DNA from: Planctomycetaceae bacterium
GTDB taxonomy: Bacteria; Planctomycetota; Planctomycetia; Planctomycetales; Planctomycetaceae
Assembly: GCA_002724315.1 (NCBI GenBank)
Contig: PBOJ01000031.1
Location: 1-48,108 of the forward strand
DNA: 48,108 bases
Direction: 5' to 3'
A program made the position numbers and the translations under genes. The notes beneath the pieces are model-generated. The model had not been told where the DNA came from and made no database searches. It saw only the letters and a list, made by a program, of their open reading frames with translations. Below are positions 34,990 to 43,463 of the stretch, one piece after another. Each line of letters starts with the position of its first letter. The stretch's first letter is position 1.

Positions 34990-35751
34990 ATGGCTCCGCT
35001 GACTGACCACGAAAAAGCCGTTTATGAATGGCAGATCTGGGTGCCCGGATTCGGCGAAGCCGGACAACAGGCTCTCAAGGACGCCTCGGTACTGGTATCC
35101 CGAGTCGGCGGATTGGGCAGCGTGGTGGCCTACGAACTGGCCGCCGCGGGAATCGGTCGCCTGGTGCTGGCCCACGCCGGTGACATCAAGCCCAGCGACC
35201 TGAACCGACAGTTGCTGATGACTCATGACGGGCTCGGCAGTTCCCGGGTCGAATCGGCACAGAGACGGCTGAAGGAACTCAACCCGAGGCTGGAGATCGT
35301 GGCCGTTCCCGAGAACGTCACCGAAGAGAATGCCGCGAAGCTGGTCGGCGAAGTCGACCTGGTGGTCGATTGTGCACCGTTGTTCCCCGAGCGGTTTGCG
35401 ATGAACCGCCAGTGCATCCAGCAGGGCAAACCGCTGGTCGACTGTGCCATGTACGACTGCGAGTTCCAGATCACCACGATCCTGCCGGGTCAGACCCCCT
35501 GCCTGGAGTGCCTGTTTCCCGAAGACCCCCCGGCATGGCGTCGCGAATTTCCGGTTTTCGGAGCGGTCTCGGGAACGGTGGCTTGCCTCGGAGCCATGGA
35601 AGCCATCAAGGTATTGGGAGACGTGGGGGAACCGTTGGCCGGTACACTGTTGACCTGTGACCTCCGCGATATGACTTTTCAACGTCGCCGTCTGCTGAAG
35701 CGCGAAGATTGCCCGGTCTGCGGAACGTCAACCGAGGCTCTCTCGAAATGA
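34990..35751 (+). CDS. Divergent MoeB/ThiF/HesA-family (E1-like) protein
   Basis: A 253-residue Rossmann E1-like protein that would be expected to adenylate the preceding MoaD/ThiS-like tail. The zinc cysteines are intact (C171, C174 and C241, C244: PCLECL and DCPVCG). Canonical MoeB ATP-site residues are changed: the first Gly of GxGGxG is Arg38 (SRVGGLGS), the LLD Asp is His62 (LAHAGD), the conserved Lys86 is Arg86, and the Mg/ATP Asp of DCTDN is Pro130 (DCAPLFPERF). The Arg of NRQ is kept. No cysteine stands in the loop where MoeB has its mobile Cys. Either this is a distinct subfamily using another chemistry or it is a non-adenylating partner. It overlaps the next gene by 4 bp. Confidence 0.8.
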   Translation: MAPLTDHEKAVYEWQIWVPGFGEAGQQALKDASVLVSRVGGLGSVVAYELAAAGIGRLVLAHAGDIKPSDLNRQLLMTHDGLGSSRVESAQRRLKELNPRLEIVAVPENVTEENAAKLVGEVDLVVDCAPLFPERFAMNRQCIQQGKPLVDCAMYDCEFQITTILPGQTPCLECLFPEDPPAWRREFPVFGAVSGTVACLGAMEAIKVLGDVGEPLAGTLLTCDLRDMTFQRRRLLKREDCPVCGTSTEALSK

Positions 35752-36767
35752 CCGTTCCCAACACTCCTCCAGTGAATGCGGCCTTGCCCGACACCGCCGG
35801 ACGCCACGAGCCGGTCATCCAGGTCAGCGATCTCCAGAAGACCTATCGCGACGGCTGGTTCCGCCGCCGCAAGATCCAGGCCCTGAGGAAGGTCTCGCTG
35901 GAGGTGGGGCGAGGTGAGATCTTCGGCTTGCTGGGCCCCAACGGGGCCGGCAAGACCACGCTGATCAAGATCCTGCTGGGCATCGTGCACAAGACGGCAG
36001 GAGAGGCACGGCTGCTGGGGCAACCGGCCGGACGCCGGATCGGCCGGAAACGGGTTGGCTACCTGCCTGAGGGTCACCGGATTCCGCGGCACCTGACCGG
36101 CAACACGGCGCTCGAATATTACGGCAGTCTCAGCGGGATGTCGGTTGCCGATACCCGCCGCCGCCGCGCCGAACTGCTCGATATGGTTGGCCTTTCCGAC
36201 TGGGGACGAACCGTCGTCACCAAATACTCCAAGGGAATGCTGCAACGACTCGGGCTGGCCCAGGCCATGCTGCACGAACCCGACGTGCTGGTGCTCGACG
36301 AGCCCACCGATGGCGTCGATCCCGTCGGCCGGTCGGAAATTCGGCAAGTGCTGAACGTCCTCAAGGACAGGGGCAAGACCATCTTTCTCAACAGCCACCT
36401 GCTGCAGGAAATCGAACTGGTCTGTGACCAGGTGGCGATCCTGTTCCAGGGGGAGGTGCTGAAGGTGGGTCCGGTTGAGGAAGTGACCGACCTGACCGAA
36501 GCTGGCTCCTCCGAAATCACCCTGGAACTCGAGGGAGACGGTGAGACGATTGCCGGGCTGCTGCCCGAAACGGTCGGAAGTCGCGACCAGACGGGGGAGA
36601 CACGCTGGCGGGTGACAATCGCGTCGCTGAACCAGGACGGCATCGACTCCCTGGTCGATCAACTCCGGACCGCAGGAATCAGCATCGCCACGATCACGCG
36701 GCAGAAGCTGACCCTGGAGGAGGCGTTCCTGAGGCTGGTCAGGGGCGCATCGGGGGATGAGTCATGA
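35748..36767 (+). CDS. ABC-2 type transporter ATP-binding protein
   Basis: A 339-residue ATPase of the CcmA/NatA type. Walker A is GPNGAGKTT (63-71), the signature is YSKGMLQRLGL, Walker B is VLVLDEPTDGVDP and the H-loop is FLNSHLL. After the ATPase domain (to about 235) comes an extra 100-residue C-terminal regulatory-like domain, common in this branch. The ATG overlaps the previous stop as ATGA, and its own stop overlaps the next gene the same way, so translation of the three genes is probably coupled. Its permease is the next gene, and the direction of transport is usually export in this class. Confidence 0.9.
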   Translation: MTVPNTPPVNAALPDTAGRHEPVIQVSDLQKTYRDGWFRRRKIQALRKVSLEVGRGEIFGLLGPNGAGKTTLIKILLGIVHKTAGEARLLGQPAGRRIGRKRVGYLPEGHRIPRHLTGNTALEYYGSLSGMSVADTRRRRAELLDMVGLSDWGRTVVTKYSKGMLQRLGLAQAMLHEPDVLVLDEPTDGVDPVGRSEIRQVLNVLKDRGKTIFLNSHLLQEIELVCDQVAILFQGEVLKVGPVEEVTDLTEAGSSEITLELEGDGETIAGLLPETVGSRDQTGETRWRVTIASLNQDGIDSLVDQLRTAGISIATITRQKLTLEEAFLRLVRGASGDES

Positions 36768-39055
36768 GAGCCTACCTGGCCGTGATCAAGGACTCCTTCC
36801 GCGAGGCGTTCTCTTCGAAGATCCTCTGGGTGCTGATCGTGATGATCGCCCTGTTCCTGGTCCTGCTGTCCGGACTCTCGGTGGCACCTGCCGAACGTAC
36901 CGGACTCGATTTTCCCGACGTTTTCGACTGGCCCGAACTGGCCACCCGTCTGCGCGACGCCGAAGCCGACAGCCCGGCAGGAAAACTCCGCGGCCGATTT
37001 CCCAGTGAACTGCAGGACAATCTCCGCAAATTCAAGCTCGACGGCGAGAACCGACGAGTCTTTCGCGATCTCCGGCGTCAACTCAACGAGCAACTGGACT
37101 CCGACGATTTCGCCACCGCCGTCGTCGTGCCCGAGGACAATCTCTCCGACGAGGCTCGCGAACTGGTCGGGCAGGGCGAGAACATGGATTCAAAGACACG
37201 GCAACGGCTCAATCGCCTGGTGCTCGAAGCCGCACTGCCCAATGACATTCGCCCGAGTCCCGGCGAAGTGATGACGCCAACCTACATCGGTTTCGAGATC
37301 TTCGACGACTTCACGCTCGACCAGAAACAACTCACCCAGGTGATCAACACGGCCCTGCAGGTCTTCATCTTCTTCTTCGTTTCGGTGATGGGAACACTGA
37401 TCGCCATCGTGGTCACCGCGCCGATCGTCCCGCGAATGTTCGAGCCCGGAGCCATTGACCTGCTGCTCTCCAAGCCGGTCTCGCGATCCCTGCTGTTCCT
37501 CTCGAAATTCTTCGGCGGCTGTGCCTTCACGATCGTCAATGCCGCATTCCTGATCGGCGGCATGTGGCTGATCATCGGGATCCGGTTCGACGTCTGGAGC
37601 AACGGGCTGTTGTTGAGCCTGCCGGTCTACCTGTTCCTGTTCGTTCTCTACTACTCAGTCTCGGCCGCAACCGGCGTTGTCTTCCGCGGACCGATCATCT
37701 CGGTCGTGATGGTTGGGTTGTTCTGGTTCGTCTGCTTTGTCGTCGGTACGGCCAAGGACACCGCCGAGCAGTTCGAGATCAACGGATCGCGGATCCACAC
37801 GATCGTGCCGGTCGACGATGCACTCCTGGCCTCCAATTCCGCCGGTGACCTGCAGATCTGGTCGACGGAATCCGAGACCTGGGAGCGGGTGTTCGATCCG
37901 GGTAGCGAACGTCTCGGCGGCGTGGCGGCGATGGCCATCAGGGCCCAGCAGGGATTCCCCTTCCTGGGGCCGATCTACGACAGGCGGAAACAGCGAATCA
38001 TTGCGATCACCAAGCCAACGCCGGTCTTCATGCCCGGCGGAGGACCGTCCCGCATGTACATCGGGCGACCCGACGACAACTGGTCCCGGCGCGGCGGCGC
38101 CATGCTCCGCATGTCTCCGCGGTCCATTTTCCTCTCTCCGGAGGGCGAGATCCTCGCAGCCGGCCCGGCCGGACTGCAACGGTTCACCGGAGACGCCGAG
38201 ACCCCGCAACGGCCGTTCCGGGTCTTCGGTCTCGACCTGGGCAGCCGGTCCGATGCCGGACGCTTCGTCGAAGCCACCCCCGAGGAAATGCCTCGTTGGA
38301 ACAGCCCGTTCGCAGCGACGATTGATCAGAATCGCGGCCACGTCGTCATTTACAGTGACGGAACCTTGTCGCTGTTGTCGCCCGAGAAAAACGGCGATCG
38401 GGTGGTCTACACGCCCGGAGCCAATCGCGATCTGGAAACCGACGAGGCGGCCCTGATGGCCGTCGCCGGAAACACACTGCTGGTGGCCCTGGCTGACGGC
38501 GACTATCGGTTGCTGGATGCCACAACGCTGGAAGCGAAAACGACCCTCGAGGGTCCCGAAAAGCCGCGGTGGGCGGCCGGATCGCCCGATGGTCGCTTCC
38601 TGGCCGTCCTGTCTCACGGCTCCAGTGCCTGGCTCTACGACGTGGCCAACGGTCAACCGGTCACCAACACCGCCATTTCCGGTGAGATTCGCGCCATGGC
38701 CTTCACCGACAACAGTTCGCTGGTGGTGGGTGACCTGTTCATGAGAGCCACCAATTACAAGCTGCCGGATTTCTCGGTCGAGGCCAGCTACGACCCGCCA
38801 CTGTCGACTCTCCAGAGCGTCTACCGCTACGCCCTGCTGCCGATCTACACCGTCTTCCCCAAGCCGGGAGAGCTCAACAACGTCATCACCCGGCTGTTCC
38901 AGGAAGACAGCACCGTGGCAATATCGGGCAACAACGACGACCTGCAGGCCGACCAGGTCGAGATCGACATCCAGACCCCGCTGATCTCCAATGCCATCTT
39001 CCTGATCATCGTGCTGGCACTGACGTGCCTCTACGTGTCACGAAAAGACTTCTAG
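36764..39055 (+). CDS. ABC-2 type permease fused to a propeller-like domain
   Basis: A 763-residue protein. Its first third is an ABC-2 permease with an N-terminal helix (about 20-42), then a periplasmic helical loop. Four helices follow (about 205-235, 255-285, 292-312 and 318-336: FIFFFVSVMGTLIAIVVTA, FLFLFVLYYSVSAATG). From about 345 to 735 there is an inserted domain of repeated beta-strand segments like WD40 blades (HIVPVDD.., LQIWSTESETWERV, GSSAWLYDVANGQPV, AMAFTDNSSLVVGDL). The last helix (740-758) closes the topology. The ATP-binding partner is the overlapping upstream gene. The propeller is predicted to lie outside the membrane. The blade count is uncertain. Confidence 0.82.
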   Translation: MRAYLAVIKDSFREAFSSKILWVLIVMIALFLVLLSGLSVAPAERTGLDFPDVFDWPELATRLRDAEADSPAGKLRGRFPSELQDNLRKFKLDGENRRVFRDLRRQLNEQLDSDDFATAVVVPEDNLSDEARELVGQGENMDSKTRQRLNRLVLEAALPNDIRPSPGEVMTPTYIGFEIFDDFTLDQKQLTQVINTALQVFIFFFVSVMGTLIAIVVTAPIVPRMFEPGAIDLLLSKPVSRSLLFLSKFFGGCAFTIVNAAFLIGGMWLIIGIRFDVWSNGLLLSLPVYLFLFVLYYSVSAATGVVFRGPIISVVMVGLFWFVCFVVGTAKDTAEQFEINGSRIHTIVPVDDALLASNSAGDLQIWSTESETWERVFDPGSERLGGVAAMAIRAQQGFPFLGPIYDRRKQRIIAITKPTPVFMPGGGPSRMYIGRPDDNWSRRGGAMLRMSPRSIFLSPEGEILAAGPAGLQRFTGDAETPQRPFRVFGLDLGSRSDAGRFVEATPEEMPRWNSPFAATIDQNRGHVVIYSDGTLSLLSPEKNGDRVVYTPGANRDLETDEAALMAVAGNTLLVALADGDYRLLDATTLEAKTTLEGPEKPRWAAGSPDGRFLAVLSHGSSAWLYDVANGQPVTNTAISGEIRAMAFTDNSSLVVGDLFMRATNYKLPDFSVEASYDPPLSTLQSVYRYALLPIYTVFPKPGELNNVITRLFQEDSTVAISGNNDDLQADQVEIDIQTPLISNAIFLIIVLALTCLYVSRKDF

Positions 39056-39064
39056 TCGCCGGTT

Positions 39065-40411
39065 CTACCCCAGCACGCCCTCGACCACAGTGGCCCTGGG
39101 ATCGACCAGCCGGATCGGGCGACCGACATTCGAGACGTTCTGCTTCTGGGCATCGATCCCCAGCGCACCACAAACGGTCGCCAGCAGGTCACCGGTCGTG
39201 ATCGGACGGTCGGCCACCTCGGTCCCGTCGGCGGCCGTCCGGCCCACCGCCTGGCCACCCCGGACTCCCCCGCCGGCCAGCACCGTCGACCAGGCATTGG
39301 GGAAATGGTCCCGGCCCCGGTTGGGATTGATCTTCGGTGTGCGACCGAATTCTCCCATCCAGATCACCAACGTGGATTCCAGCAGGCCGCGACTTCCCAG
39401 ATCCTCCAGCAGGGTGGCCCAGCCGGAATCGAGCGTCGAACAGAGTCGCTTGACCGTGTCGAAATTGTTCTGGTGTGTGTCCCAGCCCAGTTGCATCTGG
39501 GCATCGGCGCCGTTGAGTGACACCTCGACAAATGGCACGCCACGTTCGACCAGCCTGCGGGCCAGAAGACACCCCTGGCCGAACCCGTTGCGGCCGTAGG
39601 CGTCACGAATCGCGGCGGGTTCGTCATCGAGATCAAAGGCCGTCACCGACTCGGACCGCATCATCTTCACCGCCTGGCGATATGCGGTCCGGTGACTGCG
39701 GACCGGCACGTCCGGTCGTTCGGCTCCGAAGTCGGCCTCGAATTGACCGAGCAATTTCAGTCGAGCATCAACCCGCGCGGTGCCAATCCCCTCGGGCTGC
39801 TGCAGGTTCCGCACACGGAGAGCCCGCGACTCATCGACCACGCCACCGGGACCCATCGCGACAGGATTGGTATCACCGACAATCAGTGGAGCAAACTCGG
39901 GACCGAGAAAACCCGGTCCGAAGGCGGCCGGACTGAGAAATCGGTAGGGAGCGACGCTGACAAAATCGGGCAGCGGCGAGGTGCCATCAGAGAGTTCCTT
40001 GCTGAACAACGAGCCAAGCGTGGGGTAGTGAATCGGACCCTGGGGCAGGTACCCGGTTCGCATCTTGAACGTCGCACGCTGGTGATCGCCCTCCTTGGTC
40101 GCCATCGATCGCAACACGGCCAGGTGCTTGGCCTGACGGGACAGCTTCGGCAAATGCTGGGAAAACCGCAGGCCGGCAACGGTGGTCGCAATGGGGCGGA
40201 AAGGCCCCCCGTTGGCATGGCCGGGTTTCATGTCGAACGTGTCGATCTGGCTTGGACCACCCGACATCCACAACAGGATGCATCGTCGACGACGCGAGGC
40301 CGCTGTAGCGTGGGCAATTCGACCGAACAACCCAGAAGCCGGTGGCGTGACCGCGCCGGCGGCAGCCAGCGCCAACCATTGCCTTCGTGACATTCCGGAA
40401 AACGGGGTCAT
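39065..40411 (-). CDS. DUF1501 family protein, Tat-exported
   Basis: A 448-residue protein with a twin-arginine leader (MSRRQWLALAAAGAVTPPAS), which fixes the start at ATG 40411 although the frame is open to 40684. DUF1501 proteins share a fold with alkaline phosphatase/sulfatase relatives. Here CILLWMSGGPSQIDTFDMKP, ATKEGDHQRATFKM, FVEVSLNGADAQMQLGWDTH and LVIWMGEFGRTPKINPNRGRDH are present, the typical DUF1501 motifs, and GRDHFPNAWSTVLAGGGVRGG near the end also fits. The usual partner, a DUF1549/1553 protein, is encoded 16 bp upstream on the same strand. Function is unknown but planctomycete-typical. Confidence 0.92.
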   Translation of the reverse strand: MTPFSGMSRRQWLALAAAGAVTPPASGLFGRIAHATAASRRRRCILLWMSGGPSQIDTFDMKPGHANGGPFRPIATTVAGLRFSQHLPKLSRQAKHLAVLRSMATKEGDHQRATFKMRTGYLPQGPIHYPTLGSLFSKELSDGTSPLPDFVSVAPYRFLSPAAFGPGFLGPEFAPLIVGDTNPVAMGPGGVVDESRALRVRNLQQPEGIGTARVDARLKLLGQFEADFGAERPDVPVRSHRTAYRQAVKMMRSESVTAFDLDDEPAAIRDAYGRNGFGQGCLLARRLVERGVPFVEVSLNGADAQMQLGWDTHQNNFDTVKRLCSTLDSGWATLLEDLGSRGLLESTLVIWMGEFGRTPKINPNRGRDHFPNAWSTVLAGGGVRGGQAVGRTAADGTEVADRPITTGDLLATVCGALGIDAQKQNVSNVGRPIRLVDPRATVVEGVLG

Positions 40412-40427
40412 GATCCACCTGGTCGTC

Positions 40428-42056
40428 TCAATGGTTGAGCAGGAACTCGCTCGAGTTGAGCAGTGCCCAGAACACGTCGGCAAGGGCCGCTGCCGGATCC
40501 TTGGTGACTCCACCGGCATCGACATAGGCAACAAGCGCAGCCAGCCGTTTCGCACCGGGCCGCCGCCCCAGTGCCGCCAGGAACAGGGCTTCGACACGGT
40601 CGCCGGTCCCCAGTGCCGGAAACTCGACAACCGCCGTGAGAGTGCGGCTACGGTCCAGGCTCGTGGCTTCGGCGACCAAGCCACCGTTCATCAGTGCCAG
40701 GGCCTGCAGGATCGTGGTGCGTTGCTGTGTCGGACGGCTCGAATCGTCGCCGAACAAATCGACGAACTCACTGCGAACCGAATCGAGGGCACCCGGTCCG
40801 GTCGACGTGCGGCCGACTGCCGCTGGCACATAACCGGTCGCCTGGGCGAGGCTGTCGAAGATCTGCTCGGGCGAGAGCCCCTTGACGGCCATCCTCGAAA
40901 ACAGCCTCGGCTTTTGCTGCGAGGGATCGGTCTGCCGACTGGTCCGCTGGTAAGCATCGCTGGCAACAATCGACCGCAGGATATGGCGGACATCGAAATT
41001 GTGTGAAGCGAACTCGGAGGCCAGAAGATCCAGCAGCTTCGGATGGCTTGGCGGATTGTCGGCCGTGAAGTCGTCAGGAGGATCAACCAGGCCGATCCCG
41101 AACATCTGAGACCACAGGCGATTGACCGCAGCCTTGGCGAAATAGGAGTTTTCGGCAGTGATCATCCAGTCGGCCAACAGCTGACGGGCGCCACGGGTCT
41201 GTGTCGGCAGTGGCCGGGACCCATCGAGAAAAACCGGTCCAACACTCGTTTCGGTCCCCGGAATCTTCAGCTTCCGGCGATCGGCCACCTCGCGAATCGC
41301 TGCCAGAAAACCACCACGTCCCTGGCGTTCCATCCCCGCAAAGAATGCCGCAAAGCTCCAGAACTCGTTCTGCTTCCAGTTGTCGAATGGGTGGTCATGA
41401 CACTGAGCACACTCGATACGAATTCCCAAAAATGTCCGGGCCGTGCTGGCGGCCAGGTTCTCGGGCTTGATCTGCTTGGCCTGGTAGAACGCCAGCGGCG
41501 AAGGCCGATCGGCCTGTCCTGGAATCTCCCGAGGGTTTCTCGACGCGGCCAATGGCACGGTCACGATCTCGCGGACCATCTCCGAGTAGCTGGTGTCATC
41601 GGTCAACTTCTGACGCAGCCAGGCCTCGAACGCGGGAACCAGGACCCGCGTCTGCGGATCAGCCTGCGTCTCGGGCAGCAGGGCCTTTCGCCAGACGTTG
41701 GAGAAATGGACGACGTAGAGTGAGCTGTCGAGCAGTTCGTCAACAACCTTCCGCCGTTTGTCGGGATCACGATCGGCCAGGAACCGCCGGACTCGCGTCG
41801 AGGGAGGAATACGGCCACCGAGGTCGAGAAAGACGCGACGAAGGAACTCGGCGTCGTCAGCCACCGGAGCCGCCGTGACATTTTCGGCCGCCAGTCGCCG
41901 CCGGATCAGGCCGTCAATCTCCGTCGCCAGTTCAACAACTTCGTCCCCCCGTGCCACGCAGGATGTCGTTGCCAGCAACAGCAGGACTGTGGCAGACCGC
42001 AGCACGGTGGTCACCTTCGAGAAGAACCCGGGCCCCCTCGACCGTACACTTGGCAC
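40428..42056 (-). CDS. DUF1549/DUF1553 secreted protein with CxxCH
   Basis: A 542-residue exported protein with a signal peptide (VLRSATVLLLLATTSCVA). DUF1549 covers about 35-270, with VFLDLGGRIPP and CAQCHDHPFDNWKQNEFW, which holds a CxxCH. DUF1553 follows (about 280-540, LADWMITAENSYFAKAAVNRLW, DNPPSHPKLLDLL). It lacks the Ig-like and CX4CH modules of the longer homologue at 15524. The start is uncertain: GTG 42056 gives a longer leader, while GTG 42014 begins directly at the hydrophobic segment. The DUF1501 gene follows 16 bp downstream, the common planctomycete pairing. Role is unknown. Confidence 0.88.
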   Translation of the reverse strand: MPSVRSRGPGFFSKVTTVLRSATVLLLLATTSCVARGDEVVELATEIDGLIRRRLAAENVTAAPVADDAEFLRRVFLDLGGRIPPSTRVRRFLADRDPDKRRKVVDELLDSSLYVVHFSNVWRKALLPETQADPQTRVLVPAFEAWLRQKLTDDTSYSEMVREIVTVPLAASRNPREIPGQADRPSPLAFYQAKQIKPENLAASTARTFLGIRIECAQCHDHPFDNWKQNEFWSFAAFFAGMERQGRGGFLAAIREVADRRKLKIPGTETSVGPVFLDGSRPLPTQTRGARQLLADWMITAENSYFAKAAVNRLWSQMFGIGLVDPPDDFTADNPPSHPKLLDLLASEFASHNFDVRHILRSIVASDAYQRTSRQTDPSQQKPRLFSRMAVKGLSPEQIFDSLAQATGYVPAAVGRTSTGPGALDSVRSEFVDLFGDDSSRPTQQRTTILQALALMNGGLVAEATSLDRSRTLTAVVEFPALGTGDRVEALFLAALGRRPGAKRLAALVAYVDAGGVTKDPAAALADVFWALLNSSEFLLNH

Positions 42057-42084
42057 CGAGGACTGCCAAGAGACTGCCCCTGGG

Positions 42085-43443
42085 CTACAACGACGCCGCG
42101 GTCGCCTTCAAGACCTCCGCCGCCTCCGTCCCGGTCTTCAACTCGGCGTAGTCCGGTGGAGCGTAGGTCGCCACAGCGTCGAAGTGCGTGCCGGAGATCG
42201 CCATCCCGATCAGGTCTTCGGCCGAAAGCGTCAAGCGACCGGCACGGCGAGTCAGGTCAAAACGGATTCCTCCCACGCCCTCATAGCTCCGGTACACCAC
42301 CTCGGTGCAGACCAGCCGATCGGCACGGCTGAAATCGAAATCGAAGTCGTAGGACTTGCCGGTATGGAACATCCCTCGCGCCATCGCATCATAGATCTCG
42401 TCGAGTTCCAGCTGTGGCCTGAGCACGGCGATCGCGTCGCTGGCAAACGGTGAACTCAAAGACCGCACCAGCACGCCGTCCTTCAATGCCTCGTGCACTC
42501 GACTCGTTTCATCCTCGTCGCACCCGAGCAGGTACTCCCAGTGCGGCTGGACATGCTCGTTTTCTCCGAATCCCGCCACGGTCAACTCGTCGCGGGTACC
42601 GAGATAGAGAGCGACGTGCGGCCAGTAGCCGGGCAGGAAGTAGTTGGTCAGAGCATGTTCCTTGCGGACGACCAGCACATCACCGGGGCGCAGCAGATCC
42701 CGGAGTTGATTCTCGATCTCATCGGGCAGACCGGGTTGATGACCGAGGACGGTGTAGCGATTGGAGACAGCACTCGAGACCGATTTCTGCAGGCCATAGA
42801 GCGCCCGTGTGAGCAGGTCGCCCTTGATCACCTCGACAACCTGCCTGGCGCGGACCCGGGCACGCAACACCGCGTAGTTGGCCAGCGAGACATCGGTCGC
42901 CGCCTGCAGCCGTTCGATCAGAGACGGCAGGCGCTCAATCTCCGTACCCACAACCAGCTTCGTCAGTGCTTCGTGGTTCTCGTCGAAGTACTTCGTCGCG
43001 TGGTAGAGATGCCAGGTGTGAACCGGATTGGTCAGCGAAGACTGCACGGTGTCATAGAGCCGCTCGGGAATCCCGAAGTGGGGGGCCGGTTCATTGAGCT
43101 TGCCGCGGACAACGGGACGGTCGTGAAATTGGTCGCGGAGAAACCGGGCGGCATCGACCAGTACCAGGGCACCGGCAAACCCGACCAGGAAGTTGCTGTC
43201 GACGTGCTGCGCGTCCCTCATCTCTTCGACGAGTTCCAGCAACGCGTTGCGGCTCTGCCAGTACGAAACCAGTAAGTGACGAACCTCTTCATCTTCACTG
43301 GGCGTGAAGTAACCGCGCTCACTCGATGCGGCCGCTTCGGCAAGAATGCTGGCCGAGCGTTTGAGTCGATCGAACTGATCGGCCACGGCCAATACGGTTC
43401 GCGCACCGGCCATTGTCACGTCGCCGATTGTGCCGTCGTTCAT
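42085..43443 (-). CDS. YiiX/YebB-like permuted papain-fold protein (N1pC/P60-like)
   Basis: A 452-residue protein whose C-terminal third is a permuted papain-like hydrolase domain. It has His276 in GYWPHVALYLG and Cys379 in RLVCTEVVYRSY, the catalytic pair in YiiX/YaeF-type relatives, with LLRPGDVLVVRKEH before them. The first 240 residues are mostly helical and not assignable to a family (HLLVSYWQSRNALLELVEEM). There is no signal peptide, so a cytoplasmic place is likely. The start is ATG 43443, with ATG 43413 possible. Relatives of this fold cleave amide or isopeptide bonds or act on lipids; the substrate here is unknown. It precedes the DUF1549 gene by 28 bp. Confidence 0.85.
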   Translation of the reverse strand: MNDGTIGDVTMAGARTVLAVADQFDRLKRSASILAEAAASSERGYFTPSEDEEVRHLLVSYWQSRNALLELVEEMRDAQHVDSNFLVGFAGALVLVDAARFLRDQFHDRPVVRGKLNEPAPHFGIPERLYDTVQSSLTNPVHTWHLYHATKYFDENHEALTKLVVGTEIERLPSLIERLQAATDVSLANYAVLRARVRARQVVEVIKGDLLTRALYGLQKSVSSAVSNRYTVLGHQPGLPDEIENQLRDLLRPGDVLVVRKEHALTNYFLPGYWPHVALYLGTRDELTVAGFGENEHVQPHWEYLLGCDEDETSRVHEALKDGVLVRSLSSPFASDAIAVLRPQLELDEIYDAMARGMFHTGKSYDFDFDFSRADRLVCTEVVYRSYEGVGGIRFDLTRRAGRLTLSAEDLIGMAISGTHFDAVATYAPPDYAELKTGTEAAEVLKATAASL

Positions 43444-43463
43444 TGTCCACCGATCTCCGCCTC

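Noticed and set aside
39065..42056. Sulfatase reading of the DUF1501 protein
   Set aside because: No CxPxR formylglycine motif is present; the DUF1501 motifs fit instead.
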